The notes: a model not told the origin generated them from the letters alone. DNA of 17,129 nt from Ruminococcaceae bacterium UBA3215 (GCA_002363155.1 DEWH01000028.1:91130-108258), one strand, 5' to 3'. Shown: positions 7,751 through 15,336, numbered from the stretch's first letter. Translations and numbers: made by a program.

Positions 7751-8200
7751 TTACTGCAGTTCTGTCACCTGCACCTTGAATTTTGCTGAAACGCCGTTAT
7801 AAAGACGCGCTTCAGCTTCAAAGGTGCCGAAAGTCTTTATATCCTCTTTGAGCACGATCTTTTTCTTGTCAACATCAAGTCCGTGAGCGTCCTTGATGAG
7901 CTTTGAAACGTCCTTGGCGGTAACGGAGCCGAAGAGCTTGCCGTTCGCACCTGCCTTTACCGCTGTGGAGAATGTCTTGCCCTCTATAACGGAAGCGATA
8001 TGCTTCGCGTTGGCGGTATCGGTGTCGATCTTGTGCTGTGCATGAGCCTGCTGTCCCTCAAGAATGTTGAGGTTCGCATTCGTTGCTTCAACAGCGAGAT
8101 TCTGCTTTATAAGGCAGTTTCTTGCGTATCCGTCCTTGACTTCCTTTATCTCGCCTTTTTTGCCGGTGCCTTTTACGTCCTGCAAAAGAATTACTTTCAT
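7751..8200 (-). CDS. rplI: 50S ribosomal protein L9 (bL9)
   Basis: bL9 is a large-subunit protein that binds 23S rRNA near the L1 stalk and helps keep the reading frame. The 149-residue length is standard. The signature G-x2-G-x4-V-x2-GY-x-RN-x-L matches at residues 13-30 (GKKGEIKEVKDGYARNCL), followed by the long connecting helix (about 40-75) and the C-terminal domain ending KFKVQVTELQ. GGAGG lies 9 nt before the ATG. It is the first gene of rplI-dnaB-tilS. In many Firmicutes gdpP is directly upstream; here a 227-bp repeat element fills the gap, and no convincing promoter was found inside that element. Confidence 0.98.
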   Translation of the reverse strand: MKVILLQDVKGTGKKGEIKEVKDGYARNCLIKQNLAVEATNANLNILEGQQAHAQHKIDTDTANAKHIASVIEGKTFSTAVKAGANGKLFGSVTAKDVSKLIKDAHGLDVDKKKIVLKEDIKTFGTFEAEARLYNGVSAKFKVQVTELQ

Positions 8201-8220
8201 TTCTTTTGTCCTCCTTTTTT

Positions 8221-8274
8221 CAATTCACAATGCACAATTCATAATGCACAATGCACAATTCACAATGCACAATT
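8221..8274 (+). repeat. Left heptamer array, about 7.7 copies of CACAAT(G/T)
   Basis: Seven full heptamers run in phase from 8226 to 8274: CACAATG, CACAATT, CATAATG, CACAATG, CACAATT, CACAATG, CACAATT, preceded by the partial CAATT. G- and T-ending units mostly alternate, so the larger unit may be 14 bp. There are no spacers, so it is not a CRISPR. Confidence 0.9.
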
Positions 8275-8415
8275 GTGGTGCGTGCTTCGCACGCGTTTTT
8301 GAATCGTGACGAAACACGATATTAATTTTTCCCAGTCAGCGCTTTCGCTGTAAAAGAGGTATATACTCCTGCGTTTTGTCACAATTCAGATATGTCTGCC
8401 GGAGGCAGACTCCAC

Positions 8416-8447
8416 AATTGTGAATTGTGCATTGTGAATTGTGCATT
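8416..8447 (-). repeat. Right heptamer array, inverted, about 4.5 copies
   Basis: Read on the minus strand this holds AATG, then CACAATT, CACAATG, CACAATT, CACAATT, followed by GTGG. It is the inverted counterpart of the left array with fewer units, suggesting copy-number slippage. Confidence 0.9.
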
Positions 8448-8464
8448 AAAAATGTTGCATTGTC

Positions 8465-10441
8465 TTAACTGTTAAGATTGCTGTAATACTTGTCAATGGC
8501 TTCCTTAAGCCGTTCCTGGACATTTTCGATCGTTGTGTCGCGGAACTGCACGCCCGCCATTGTCTGATGACCGCCGCCGCCCAGGGATTCGGCGATGAGC
8601 TGAACGTTAAGCGCGCCGAGAGACCGGCAGTTAAGCGCGATCTCGTCATTCGACAGCTTCGAGATAACGAAGGACGCCTTTACGTCCGTTACGCCGAGAA
8701 GCTCGTCGGCAGCCTGCGGCGCCGCTACACGAAGATCCTGCATTACCTTACCTGCCGTTGCGATAGCGCAGTTCCGGTACACCGTCGCGGAAGCGATAAG
8801 CTCCGATTTCTCGCGGTAGCACTCCACGGAATTGGTGAACAGCATCTTCACGTTCACCGTATCCGCGCCGAGTTTGCGCAGGAAAGCCGCGGCTTCAAAT
8901 GTACGGACACCGGTGCGAAGCGTGAAATTCTTGGTGTCGAGCGTGATACCGGCAAGCAGCGCTTCCGCCTGCACGGAGGATATCTTGCCCGCGTCTCCGA
9001 AATACTGGAGCAGCTCGGTGACCATTTCACTGGCACTGGACGCATAGGGTTCGTGGTGGAATATCATAGCCTTGTCGATGTAGTTTATCATCTTTCTGTG
9101 GTGGTCGATGACAACTACCTTGTCGGCGCGTTCGAGAAGCTCCGGTACATCAACGATAGCCGGGTTGTGGGTATCGACGACGATCAGCAGCGAGCCTTCG
9201 CCGAAGTTCTCCTTCGCTTCCGGCGCGTTGATGAAGAGATATGCCTTCTCCTTCTCGTAGATGTAGTTGTAGAGCTGCATAGAGAGGGTAGTCTGCTTGT
9301 CTATAACGGCATAGGCGTTCTTTCCGAGCTTGCGTACAGCGCCCGCAAGACCCACGGCTGCGCCTATCGCGTCAAAGTCGCTGTTGCGGTGACCCATTAT
9401 GTAAACGTCGTCCGCCTGCTCGACAGCTTCTATCAGCGAGCTTGCGATTATTCTCGTCTTGACCTTGGTATGACGCTCTACGCCCTTGGAAACGCCGCCG
9501 TAGAACTCGAATCCGCTCTCATTCTTGATAGCCGCCTGGTCTCCGCCGCGTCCGAGAGCCATATCCAGCGCCTGTCTTGCAAAATCCTCGCTCTCCGCAA
9601 GATTCCTGCCGGTGCGTCCGACACCGATCGACAGGGTCACATTGATACGGTCGTTTACCTGGATCTCCCTTACCTTATCGAGGATCTTAACCTTGTCCTC
9701 GATCATGGCACGGACATATCTTTCCTCGACTACCGCCCAGAAACGCTCGCGGTTGTACTTTCGCAGTATGCCGTTGGTGCCGCTTATGAAGTCCTCGAGG
9801 AGCTTGTCTATCTGTACGGTGATCTTTGCGGTCTCGCTCTCCGAGCTGCCGCCGAAGATCTCCTCATAGCTGTCTATGACGAATATCATAACTACCGGCT
9901 GTGACAGGCGCTTTTCCGTTTCGAGCACTCTCATGCCGGTGATATCCGCGAAGTAGATCATATAGACGTCCTTTGCATCTGTCGCGTCGGGAGCGTCGGC
10001 ATAGACTTTGTAATAGTTGTTTTTGTACTTTATCTCGTAGTAGCTGTCCCGTCCGAGCAGCTTTTCAAGCGGGAGCTTCGTGATTATCTCGATCGAGTTG
10101 CCGTAAACGGCTTCCTCCTCGAAGCGTTTTGCGAAATCAACGTTGAACCACACGAGCCTGCTTCCGCTGTCAACGATAGCGATAGCGATCGGCATAAAGT
10201 TCATTGATACGCGCTCCATGCGGTCGATATCGGAATCTATACGCGCAAAGTACTGGAAATTCTTCCGGGTAACGGAGATGAGCTTTGCAGCCGTGAATCC
10301 GCCGGTCACGCATATTACAGGAGCGAAGATACAGAATGCCTGGAGCGAGGCATTATAGGTGAAAACAAGCATAGCGACAGCCGAGATAAGCAGCGCTATT
10401 ATCGAGATAACGAGCCCCGCGTCCCGGAAATTATTCTTCAT
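8465..10441 (-). CDS. gdpP: Cyclic-di-AMP phosphodiesterase GdpP
   Basis: GdpP (YybT) is a membrane-bound DHH/DHHA1 enzyme that hydrolyses c-di-AMP to pApA, controlling potassium, osmotic and cell-wall homeostasis. The 658-residue length fits the family. There are two N-terminal membrane helices (about 9-28 and 35-54), a PAS-like domain (about 80-170), a degenerate GGDEF domain (about 180-305) and the catalytic DHH domain with MGHRNSDFDAIGAA (349-362), VVDTHNP (421-427) and VVIDHHR (443-449). The DHHA1 domain ends with GGGGHQTMAG (621-630). The GGDEF domain lacks a GG(D/E)EF signature, as is normal for GdpP. The frame is open upstream to an ATG at 10528, but that adds 29 Arg-rich residues before the membrane helix. 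The chosen ATG has AGAGGTG 6 nt upstream. Its neighbour rplI is the usual one. The stop codon lies in a small palindrome, CTTAAC-T-GTTAAG (8464-8476). Confidence 0.95.
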   Translation of the reverse strand: MKNNFRDAGLVISIIALLISAVAMLVFTYNASLQAFCIFAPVICVTGGFTAAKLISVTRKNFQYFARIDSDIDRMERVSMNFMPIAIAIVDSGSRLVWFNVDFAKRFEEEAVYGNSIEIITKLPLEKLLGRDSYYEIKYKNNYYKVYADAPDATDAKDVYMIYFADITGMRVLETEKRLSQPVVMIFVIDSYEEIFGGSSESETAKITVQIDKLLEDFISGTNGILRKYNRERFWAVVEERYVRAMIEDKVKILDKVREIQVNDRINVTLSIGVGRTGRNLAESEDFARQALDMALGRGGDQAAIKNESGFEFYGGVSKGVERHTKVKTRIIASSLIEAVEQADDVYIMGHRNSDFDAIGAAVGLAGAVRKLGKNAYAVIDKQTTLSMQLYNYIYEKEKAYLFINAPEAKENFGEGSLLIVVDTHNPAIVDVPELLERADKVVVIDHHRKMINYIDKAMIFHHEPYASSASEMVTELLQYFGDAGKISSVQAEALLAGITLDTKNFTLRTGVRTFEAAAFLRKLGADTVNVKMLFTNSVECYREKSELIASATVYRNCAIATAGKVMQDLRVAAPQAADELLGVTDVKASFVISKLSNDEIALNCRSLGALNVQLIAESLGGGGHQTMAGVQFRDTTIENVQERLKEAIDKYYSNLNS

Positions 10442-10463
10442 CTTTAACACCTCTCTTCCTGCG

Positions 10464-10521
10464 CCGACGCGCTGTCTTTGCAGACGGCACAACGGTTTGC
10501 GCTGACTTCTGCCCGCGTCGG
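10464..10521 (-). promoter_or_regulatory. Possible structured leader before gdpP
   Basis: CCGACGCG (10464-10471) and CGCGTCGG (10514-10521) are perfect inverted repeats 42 nt apart. The interior can pair further: GCAGA with TCTGC, and on the minus strand GCGCAA with TTGTGC with one G-U pair. The result is a long hairpin ending about 7 nt before the gdpP ribosome binding site. No T-run follows, so it is not a simple terminator. It could affect translation or RNA processing. The 144-nt rnj-gdpP gap shows no convincing promoter. Confidence 0.45.
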
Positions 10522-10585
10522 GGAACACCCTGCCGCGATCGCCGTAAAACGGATATAAGACAGTTTATCTGTAAGCGGACAGCTT

Positions 10586-12595
10586 TCAGACTTCCATGAT
10601 GATAGGCAGTATCATCGGGCTTCTTCCCGTTTTGGAGAAGATGAATCCGCTGAGCGCGTCCTTTACGTCCGATTTAACGCCGGACCACTCGCGCATATTC
10701 GGCGCAAGGCTCTTGAGCATGACGCTTCTGGCGCGCTCCCTCGCCTCGTCCATAAGCTCCTCGGATTCGCGGACATACACGAATCCCCTCGACACAAGGT
10801 CGGGACCGGAGACTATCCTGCCGGTGGATTTCTCCACTGCAGCGACTACGATTATAAGTCCGTCCTGCGCAAGATGCTTACGGTCGCGCAGCACCACGGA
10901 GCCTACATCTCCCACGCCGAGACCGTCGATAAGCACTCTTCCCGCCGGCACCTGCCCGGTGATCTTCATGTCGATCCCGTCCGTCTCGATCACGGTTCCG
11001 TTTCCGGCTATGAAGATGTTCTCCTCCGGTATATGGAGCTGTTTTGCAAGCTCGGCATGCTTGAACATGTGCTTGTACTCGCCGTGTATGGGTATGAAGA
11101 ACTTCGGGCGCGTGAGCGAGAGCATCATTTTCAGCTCTTCCTGGCAGGCATGACCGGATACATGAACGTCATACATTGCCTCATAGACTACATTCGCGCC
11201 GGCTTTCATAAGCTCGTTGACCACGCGTCCCACCAGCTTTTCGTTGCCGGGGATAGGGTTTGCGGAGATGATGATGAGATCCTGCGGGGTTATGGTTACC
11301 TGGCGGTGTTCGTTGTTCGCCATTCTTGAAAGCGCGGACATAGGCTCGCCCTGGCTTCCGGTGGTGATGATGACAAGCTCGTCGGGCGGTATCTTTCCAA
11401 TCTTCTCGATGTCAACGAGAATGCCCTTTGGCAGGCGTATATAGTTCAGCTCGATAGCCGTGTTCAGCACGTTTATCATGCTTCTGCCGGAGACTGCGAC
11501 TTTGCGTCCGGTCATCTCGGCATTGTCGATTATCTGCTGTATGCGGTGGATATTGCTGGAGAAGGTAGCGACGATTATGCGCTTTCCCTCGGCATTTGAG
11601 AAGAAGTTGCGGAATGTGGCGCCCACTCTGCGCTCGGACATGGTGAATCCGGGGCGCTCGGCATTGGTGCTTTCGGACAGGAGCGCGAGAACGCCTCTGT
11701 TGCCGAGTTCACCGAAGCGCGCAAGGTCGATGATACCTCCCTCTATCGGGGTGTAGTCAACCTTGAAGTCGCCGGTATGGATAACGATCCCGGCGGGGGT
11801 GTATATGGCGAATCCGCAGGAATCGGGTATCGAGTGGTTTACGCGGATAAACTCGACAGCCATACAGCCCATTTTCACGGTCTGGCGCGGCTGAACGACG
11901 TTAAGCGTGCATTGGGAGAGGATCCCGTGCTCCTTGAGCTTGCCCTCGACAAGTCCGAGGGTAAGCCGGGTGCCGTAAACCGGGACATTGACTTTCTTGA
12001 GCAGGTATGCAAGGCTTCCTATGTGATCCTCGTGACCGTGGGTAAGAACGACTCCGCGGAGTTTATCCTTGTTCTTGATGATGTAGGTGAAATCGGGGAT
12101 AACGAGGTCGATGCCGAGCATATCGTCGTCGGGGAATGCGAGTCCGCAGTCCACGATGAACATATCGTTGCAGCACTCATAGAGATAGATGTTCTTGCCT
12201 ATCTCGTTGAGTCCGCCGAGGGGGATTATCTTCAGCGGGCTGGATTTTCTTCCGCCGGACGGGCGCGACGAAGAAGAGGGTACAAAGCCCGGTTCGCTTT
12301 TTACCGGCGCGCTTGCTGTATTGTCGGTCCTGCCGTAGCTGCGGCGGTCTGTTCTGAGGATATCCTTGCGCTGTTCCTCCTTCTGCGGGTTCTGCTGTAC
12401 ACGGCTCTGGCTCTTGCCGTTTTTGGCCTGTTTTACTGTTTTGGTGTTCTTTCGCGGCGATTGTTTCTGGGATTTAGCCTGTCTGGACGGAGCCGGCTGA
12501 CGTGCGGCGGTGCTCATTCCGGGCATAAGATACTTGCCGGCAGGGGAACGTCTTTTTCCCGCGGCAGGCTGTTTGCGGTTATTATTTTTTTCCAT
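10586..12595 (-). CDS. rnj: Ribonuclease J with basic N-terminal extension
   Basis: RNase J is a metallo-beta-lactamase/beta-CASP ribonuclease with 5'-3' exonuclease and endonuclease activity in mRNA decay and rRNA maturation. The catalytic core begins at LKIIPLGGLNEIGKN (121-135). Metal-binding motif 2 is HGHEDH (186-191), HTGDFKVD is at 273-280, the beta-CASP segment includes HVSGHA (478-483), and IPIHGEY is at 501-507. The C-terminal domain ends FIFSKTGRSPMILPIIMEV. Total length is 669 residues; RNase J1 is about 555. The excess is residues 1-120, a low-complexity stretch rich in Lys, Arg, Gln, Ser and Pro, probably disordered and possibly RNA- or partner-binding. GAGG is 4 nt before the ATG at 12595, which follows a good promoter and a leader of about 115 nt. 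Whether it is the J1 or J2 type cannot be judged. Confidence 0.96.
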   Translation of the reverse strand: MEKNNNRKQPAAGKRRSPAGKYLMPGMSTAARQPAPSRQAKSQKQSPRKNTKTVKQAKNGKSQSRVQQNPQKEEQRKDILRTDRRSYGRTDNTASAPVKSEPGFVPSSSSRPSGGRKSSPLKIIPLGGLNEIGKNIYLYECCNDMFIVDCGLAFPDDDMLGIDLVIPDFTYIIKNKDKLRGVVLTHGHEDHIGSLAYLLKKVNVPVYGTRLTLGLVEGKLKEHGILSQCTLNVVQPRQTVKMGCMAVEFIRVNHSIPDSCGFAIYTPAGIVIHTGDFKVDYTPIEGGIIDLARFGELGNRGVLALLSESTNAERPGFTMSERRVGATFRNFFSNAEGKRIIVATFSSNIHRIQQIIDNAEMTGRKVAVSGRSMINVLNTAIELNYIRLPKGILVDIEKIGKIPPDELVIITTGSQGEPMSALSRMANNEHRQVTITPQDLIIISANPIPGNEKLVGRVVNELMKAGANVVYEAMYDVHVSGHACQEELKMMLSLTRPKFFIPIHGEYKHMFKHAELAKQLHIPEENIFIAGNGTVIETDGIDMKITGQVPAGRVLIDGLGVGDVGSVVLRDRKHLAQDGLIIVVAAVEKSTGRIVSGPDLVSRGFVYVRESEELMDEARERARSVMLKSLAPNMREWSGVKSDVKDALSGFIFSKTGRSPMILPIIMEV

Positions 12596-12711
12596 TTTGC
12601 CTCGTTTCTGTATGCGAATGCCTCATTGTGAGAGATGACGGTACTGATGTAAGGATACGCGCATTGTTGTGTTATATTATCGGGCATTGCCCGTCCGGTA
12701 CATAAAAATAC
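12596..12711 (-). other. RNase J mRNA leader with small hairpin
   Basis: The predicted transcript start near 12711 leaves about 115 untranslated nt before rnj. The leader contains the hairpin CGGGC-ATT-GCCCG (12681-12693) and is otherwise weakly structured. No known riboswitch was recognised. RNase J genes in other bacteria can be autoregulated through their leaders; that it applies here is only an inference. Confidence 0.4.
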
Positions 12712-12717
12712 ATTTTA

Positions 12718-12746
12718 ATTATAACTCATTTCCGATTAAAAGTCAA
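12718..12746 (-). promoter_or_regulatory. Strong sigma-A-type promoter of rnj
   Basis: On the minus strand TTGACT (12741-12746) and a perfect TATAAT (12718-12723) are separated by exactly 17 nt. It is the best promoter match in the window. It probably drives rnj and gdpP, and possibly rplI and beyond if the intervening repeat does not stop transcription. Confidence 0.88.
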
Positions 12747-12759
12747 GCACTACATTTTG

Positions 12760-12984
12760 TTGCTTTCCGTCCGCAGCGAAAGAGGGCGTGTGCGCCGTTC
12801 AGCCGGCTGCGCTCCGTTTTATGCCGGGGGCGGTGCCCGCCTGCGTTATTTCGGGTGCAGCCGCCGCGTCAGCCCTGCTGCCGCGGCCGGGACCGGCGCT
12901 CGCTTTGCCGCCGCTTCGCGGCAGCCGCTCGCGCGCCGGATCCGCGCTTCCGCCTTGCGTCAGCGCCCTCGCGGGAGGGAGAAG
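12760..12984. other. GC-rich, hairpin-dense intergenic spacer
   Basis: This stretch between the fusion gene and the rnj promoter is far richer in G+C than its surroundings and has no credible gene. Short frames across it show neither motifs nor a ribosome binding site. It carries many small inverted repeats: GGGC-GGT-GCCC near 12827-12837, GCCG-GGAC-CGGC near 12886-12897, TGCCGC/GCGGCA near 12906-12923, and CCCTC-GCGG-GAGGG at 12966-12979. The last lies just after the fusion stop codon on the minus strand but has no T-run. It may be a decayed repeat, an extended stop/processing structure, or remnant coding DNA. Confidence 0.5.
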
Positions 12985-15258
12985 TTATTTCGGCTGTTTA
13001 AGGGCGGCCGCCGCGTTGCGTATAAGCTTTTCCGTGCGGTCACAGAGAGATGCGGCGGTTTCGGTGCCGAAGCTTTCCGCAAACATGAACAGTCCCGTGC
13101 CGCGCTTATCGGGGCGCAGAAATACCCGCTCATCACCGGAAGCGAGAACAGCGCCCTCGTTTTCCTCGGGAACGGCTTTAAGGCGGGAGAGTATGCGCTG
13201 AGGCGGGCAGTTCACACGGATAAAGCGTCCGGCATTGGACGAACGCGGCACAGAAGCAAGCGCTTCCGCAGGCGTGAGCGCAAGTTCGGACATATAAGAA
13301 AGGACTTTGAGGGCAAGCGCAAAGCCGTCCCGCATGAAGAGCTGGTTTTCCGCAAGACGACGGGCTTCCTCGTCCCGGTCGTCCATTGAACTTGCGAAGT
13401 AGCGGAGTATCTTCCCGCCGTACGCAGAAGCGGCATCTTCCGCGGAGTGCGGGAAAGAGAACGGAAGGGCGGTATCATGACCGTGCCGGGCTTCATAAGC
13501 ACAGGCTATGACCTGCATCGAAACGGGGTCTATCACCGTGTCGCCGCAGCCTATCTCCGACATATCCCCGCGCTCCGTGATCGTGACAGTGAGTTTTTCG
13601 CGGCCGGAGGATATCTTCTTTGCAAAGGGAGTGCAGATATCACGGAAGCGGGAGTTTCGGGAGACAACCCGGACATCGTAAGGCACGGTGAAGGCGGAAA
13701 GGGCTGTAAGATAGGAATCGTAAAGCATCAGCGCGTCGGTGAACGGAGTGATGCTGCCGAAGCTGTCCCAGCCGGCGCTCATGGCTTCCCCGCGGGAAAC
13801 AGCGCCCTGGAAGATCCGTTCACGGCTGCGTTTGAGGGGCAGAAGCCCCGCAGAATACACCATTACCGATGTATTTGATCTTGAAGCGATGTGGACGAGG
13901 ATATCCGCTCCGAGAAGCTTCCCGGAATAGGCAAGCACCGGCAGAGGTATGCTCCCGCAGTCGTAAGCCGGACCGCCGGAACTGGATATCCCGCTGAGCA
14001 GCGCGTTCTTGATGCAGGAGGACGCGCTGCCGTCAGCACATGAGACTGCAATGGTGCTGTCGGAGATCTTGGAAAGGGAACTGCCGATACGCACGGCAAA
14101 TTCCGGGGTCATGACAGTATTCGTCGCGCCGCAGATACCCTCCTCCGACATTTCGGGATAAGCCGCGGTCCCGTACTTGACGTCGGATGTGACGGACGCG
14201 CCCTTTTCTATGCGCTTGTTGTTCCAGATACGCACACCGCCGCTTATAACGGCATTGTCGCCGATCACTGCACCCTCGCCCACAACTGCGCCCTCATATA
14301 CCGCCGCGCCGCCGCAGACCTTTGCGTTGGTGCAGATTATGCAGTCGTTGAGCGTTACGCCTTCTCCGACGAACGCGCCGTCCATAACCACCGCATTGTT
14401 GAGCTTTGCGCCGTCCGAGATATACGCGCCCGCCCCGACTGAGGAACAGCCGGCAGCAAGTGCCTTGTCGGAGAAGAAGGCTTTTTTGGCGACAAATGAT
14501 GTTTTGCTGATGTGGCTGCTGTGATCGGTGATACGTTCGGGTATTTCGGCATTTATCTTCCCTTTCACAAGGTCCGAAGTACAGCGCTTGTATGCGCCTA
14601 TATCGCCTATGTCGCACCAGTAGCCGTTCTCCGCGTAATAGCCGAGCGGCATCTCCCGCCCGAGCATCTCCGGAAACACGTCCTTTGCAAAATCCACAGG
14701 CTTTCCGTCCGGGATAAGGGAAAGGATCTCCGGGGAGATGACGTAGATGCCGGTGTTGGCAAGATCGCTGCGGCAGTTGACGAACGAAGGCTTTTCGGAA
14801 AATCCGGTGACCATTCCGTTTTCGCCGATTATAACGCCGTATTCACGCGGGTCGTCCACCGACTTGACCACGATCGTGGCTTTTGCGCCGGAGTCTTTGT
14901 GGTGCTTATAGATCGCTGCAAGGTCAAAATCGCACATTGCATCGCCGCTTATTACGATGAAGTCGTCGTCAAAGTCGGCGGCGGCTTTCTTTACACAGCC
15001 GGCAGTGCCGAGGGGCGAGTCCTCGTAAGATACAAAAGTCCGGACGGAGCCGTAATTTCCGTCGCCGAGCGCGGCTTCGATACGCTCTCCCCGGTATCGG
15101 ACAGCCACCGCCGCTTCGGTGCAGCCGTGCTTTCCGAGAAGTTCAAGAATGTAGAACAGCACCGGCTTTCCGCATACCGGGACAAGCGGTTTCGGAAGAT
15201 CGCAGGTGAGCGGACGGAGACGTGTACCTTCTCCTCCCGCAAGAATAACAGCTTTCAT
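12985..15258 (-). CDS. Sugar-1-phosphate nucleotidyltransferase fused to a degenerate phosphohexomutase-like domain
   Basis: Residues 1-235 form a nucleotidyltransferase: signature LAGGEGTRLRPLT (6-18), PKPLVPV (22-28), SPLGTAG (81-87), catalytic-type GDAMCDFDL (105-113) and GYWCDIGD (212-219). It should make an NDP-sugar from a sugar-1-phosphate. Residues about 250-355 hold hexapeptide repeats (VVGEGAVIGDNAVISG and similar), a left-handed beta-helix. Residues about 360-757 follow the phosphoglucomutase/phosphomannomutase fold, but the phosphoserine loop aligns with VHIASRSNTS (455-464) instead of TASHNP, and the usual GIRG appears as GICG (374-377). A DGDGDR metal loop is not found; CGDTVIDPVS (571-580) sits there. 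So the mutase part looks catalytically dead or altered. Such fusions are often annotated as mannose-1-phosphate guanylyltransferase; the sugar is not shown here. The ATG at 15258 has GGAGG 6 nt upstream and begins the conserved domain directly; an ATG at 15297 is less likely. Role inferred: cell-envelope or exopolysaccharide precursor supply or sensing. Confidence 0.88.
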   Translation of the reverse strand: MKAVILAGGEGTRLRPLTCDLPKPLVPVCGKPVLFYILELLGKHGCTEAAVAVRYRGERIEAALGDGNYGSVRTFVSYEDSPLGTAGCVKKAAADFDDDFIVISGDAMCDFDLAAIYKHHKDSGAKATIVVKSVDDPREYGVIIGENGMVTGFSEKPSFVNCRSDLANTGIYVISPEILSLIPDGKPVDFAKDVFPEMLGREMPLGYYAENGYWCDIGDIGAYKRCTSDLVKGKINAEIPERITDHSSHISKTSFVAKKAFFSDKALAAGCSSVGAGAYISDGAKLNNAVVMDGAFVGEGVTLNDCIICTNAKVCGGAAVYEGAVVGEGAVIGDNAVISGGVRIWNNKRIEKGASVTSDVKYGTAAYPEMSEEGICGATNTVMTPEFAVRIGSSLSKISDSTIAVSCADGSASSCIKNALLSGISSSGGPAYDCGSIPLPVLAYSGKLLGADILVHIASRSNTSVMVYSAGLLPLKRSRERIFQGAVSRGEAMSAGWDSFGSITPFTDALMLYDSYLTALSAFTVPYDVRVVSRNSRFRDICTPFAKKISSGREKLTVTITERGDMSEIGCGDTVIDPVSMQVIACAYEARHGHDTALPFSFPHSAEDAASAYGGKILRYFASSMDDRDEEARRLAENQLFMRDGFALALKVLSYMSELALTPAEALASVPRSSNAGRFIRVNCPPQRILSRLKAVPEENEGAVLASGDERVFLRPDKRGTGLFMFAESFGTETAASLCDRTEKLIRNAAAALKQPK

Positions 15259-15306
15259 AAAGTTCCTCCGTAAAACAGATCTGTGCAGGGTGTGCATAAG
15301 AAAACA

Positions 15307-15336
15307 TTGTCACATCACACCCGTACCGCATAAAAT
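15307..15336 (+). promoter_or_regulatory. Probable promoter of the DUF3343-desulfurase pair
   Basis: On the plus strand TTGTCA (15307-15312) and TAAAAT (15331-15336) are separated by 18 nt. Transcription would start near 15343, at the edge of the GGGAAA palindrome, about 70 nt before the small gene. The match is fair, not perfect. Confidence 0.5.

Larger units (their letters stand above)
8221..8447. repeat. Inverted-repeat intergenic element with terminal heptamer arrays
   Basis: The element fills nearly all of the gdpP-rplI gap. Its left end (8221-8278) is a run of CACAAT(G/T) heptamers ending in GTGG. Its right end (8412-8447) is the same motif in inverse orientation, starting CCAC. The ends can therefore pair as a stem of about 30 bp. 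The interior holds four short hairpins: GCGTGC/GCACGC (8280-8294), ATCGTG/CACGAT (8303-8320), CAGCG/CGCTG (8337-8350) and GTCTGCC/GGCAGAC (8394-8410). No frame in it looks coding. The build resembles a MITE or REP-like element. No target-site duplication was seen. It starts right upstream of the rplI ribosome binding site, so it lies in the rplI leader. Confidence 0.8.

Noticed and set aside
8221..8274. A short tandem array that might be read as a CRISPR
   Set aside because: The unit is 7 bp and directly contiguous with no spacers, and no cas gene is present.
8280..8300. GCGTGC/GCACGC hairpin followed by GTTTTT, which looks like a plus-strand terminator
   Set aside because: No plus-strand gene lies upstream. 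It is better treated as part of the internal structure of the repeat element.
8567..9904. A 445-residue plus-strand open frame opposite gdpP
   Set aside because: It is antisense to a gene with clear DHH/DHHA1 motifs, shows no recognisable domain and has no supporting ribosome binding site. Long antisense frames are expected from the codon bias here.
10442..10528. An N-terminal extension of gdpP starting at 10528
   Set aside because: It is Arg-rich, unlike any GdpP start, overlaps the leader hairpin, and the ATG at 10441 has a better ribosome binding site.
12669..13389. Several overlapping plus-strand frames in and beside the GC-rich spacer
   Set aside because: They are Arg/Ala-rich products of high GC content, run into the antisense of the fusion gene, and lack motifs and ribosome binding sites.
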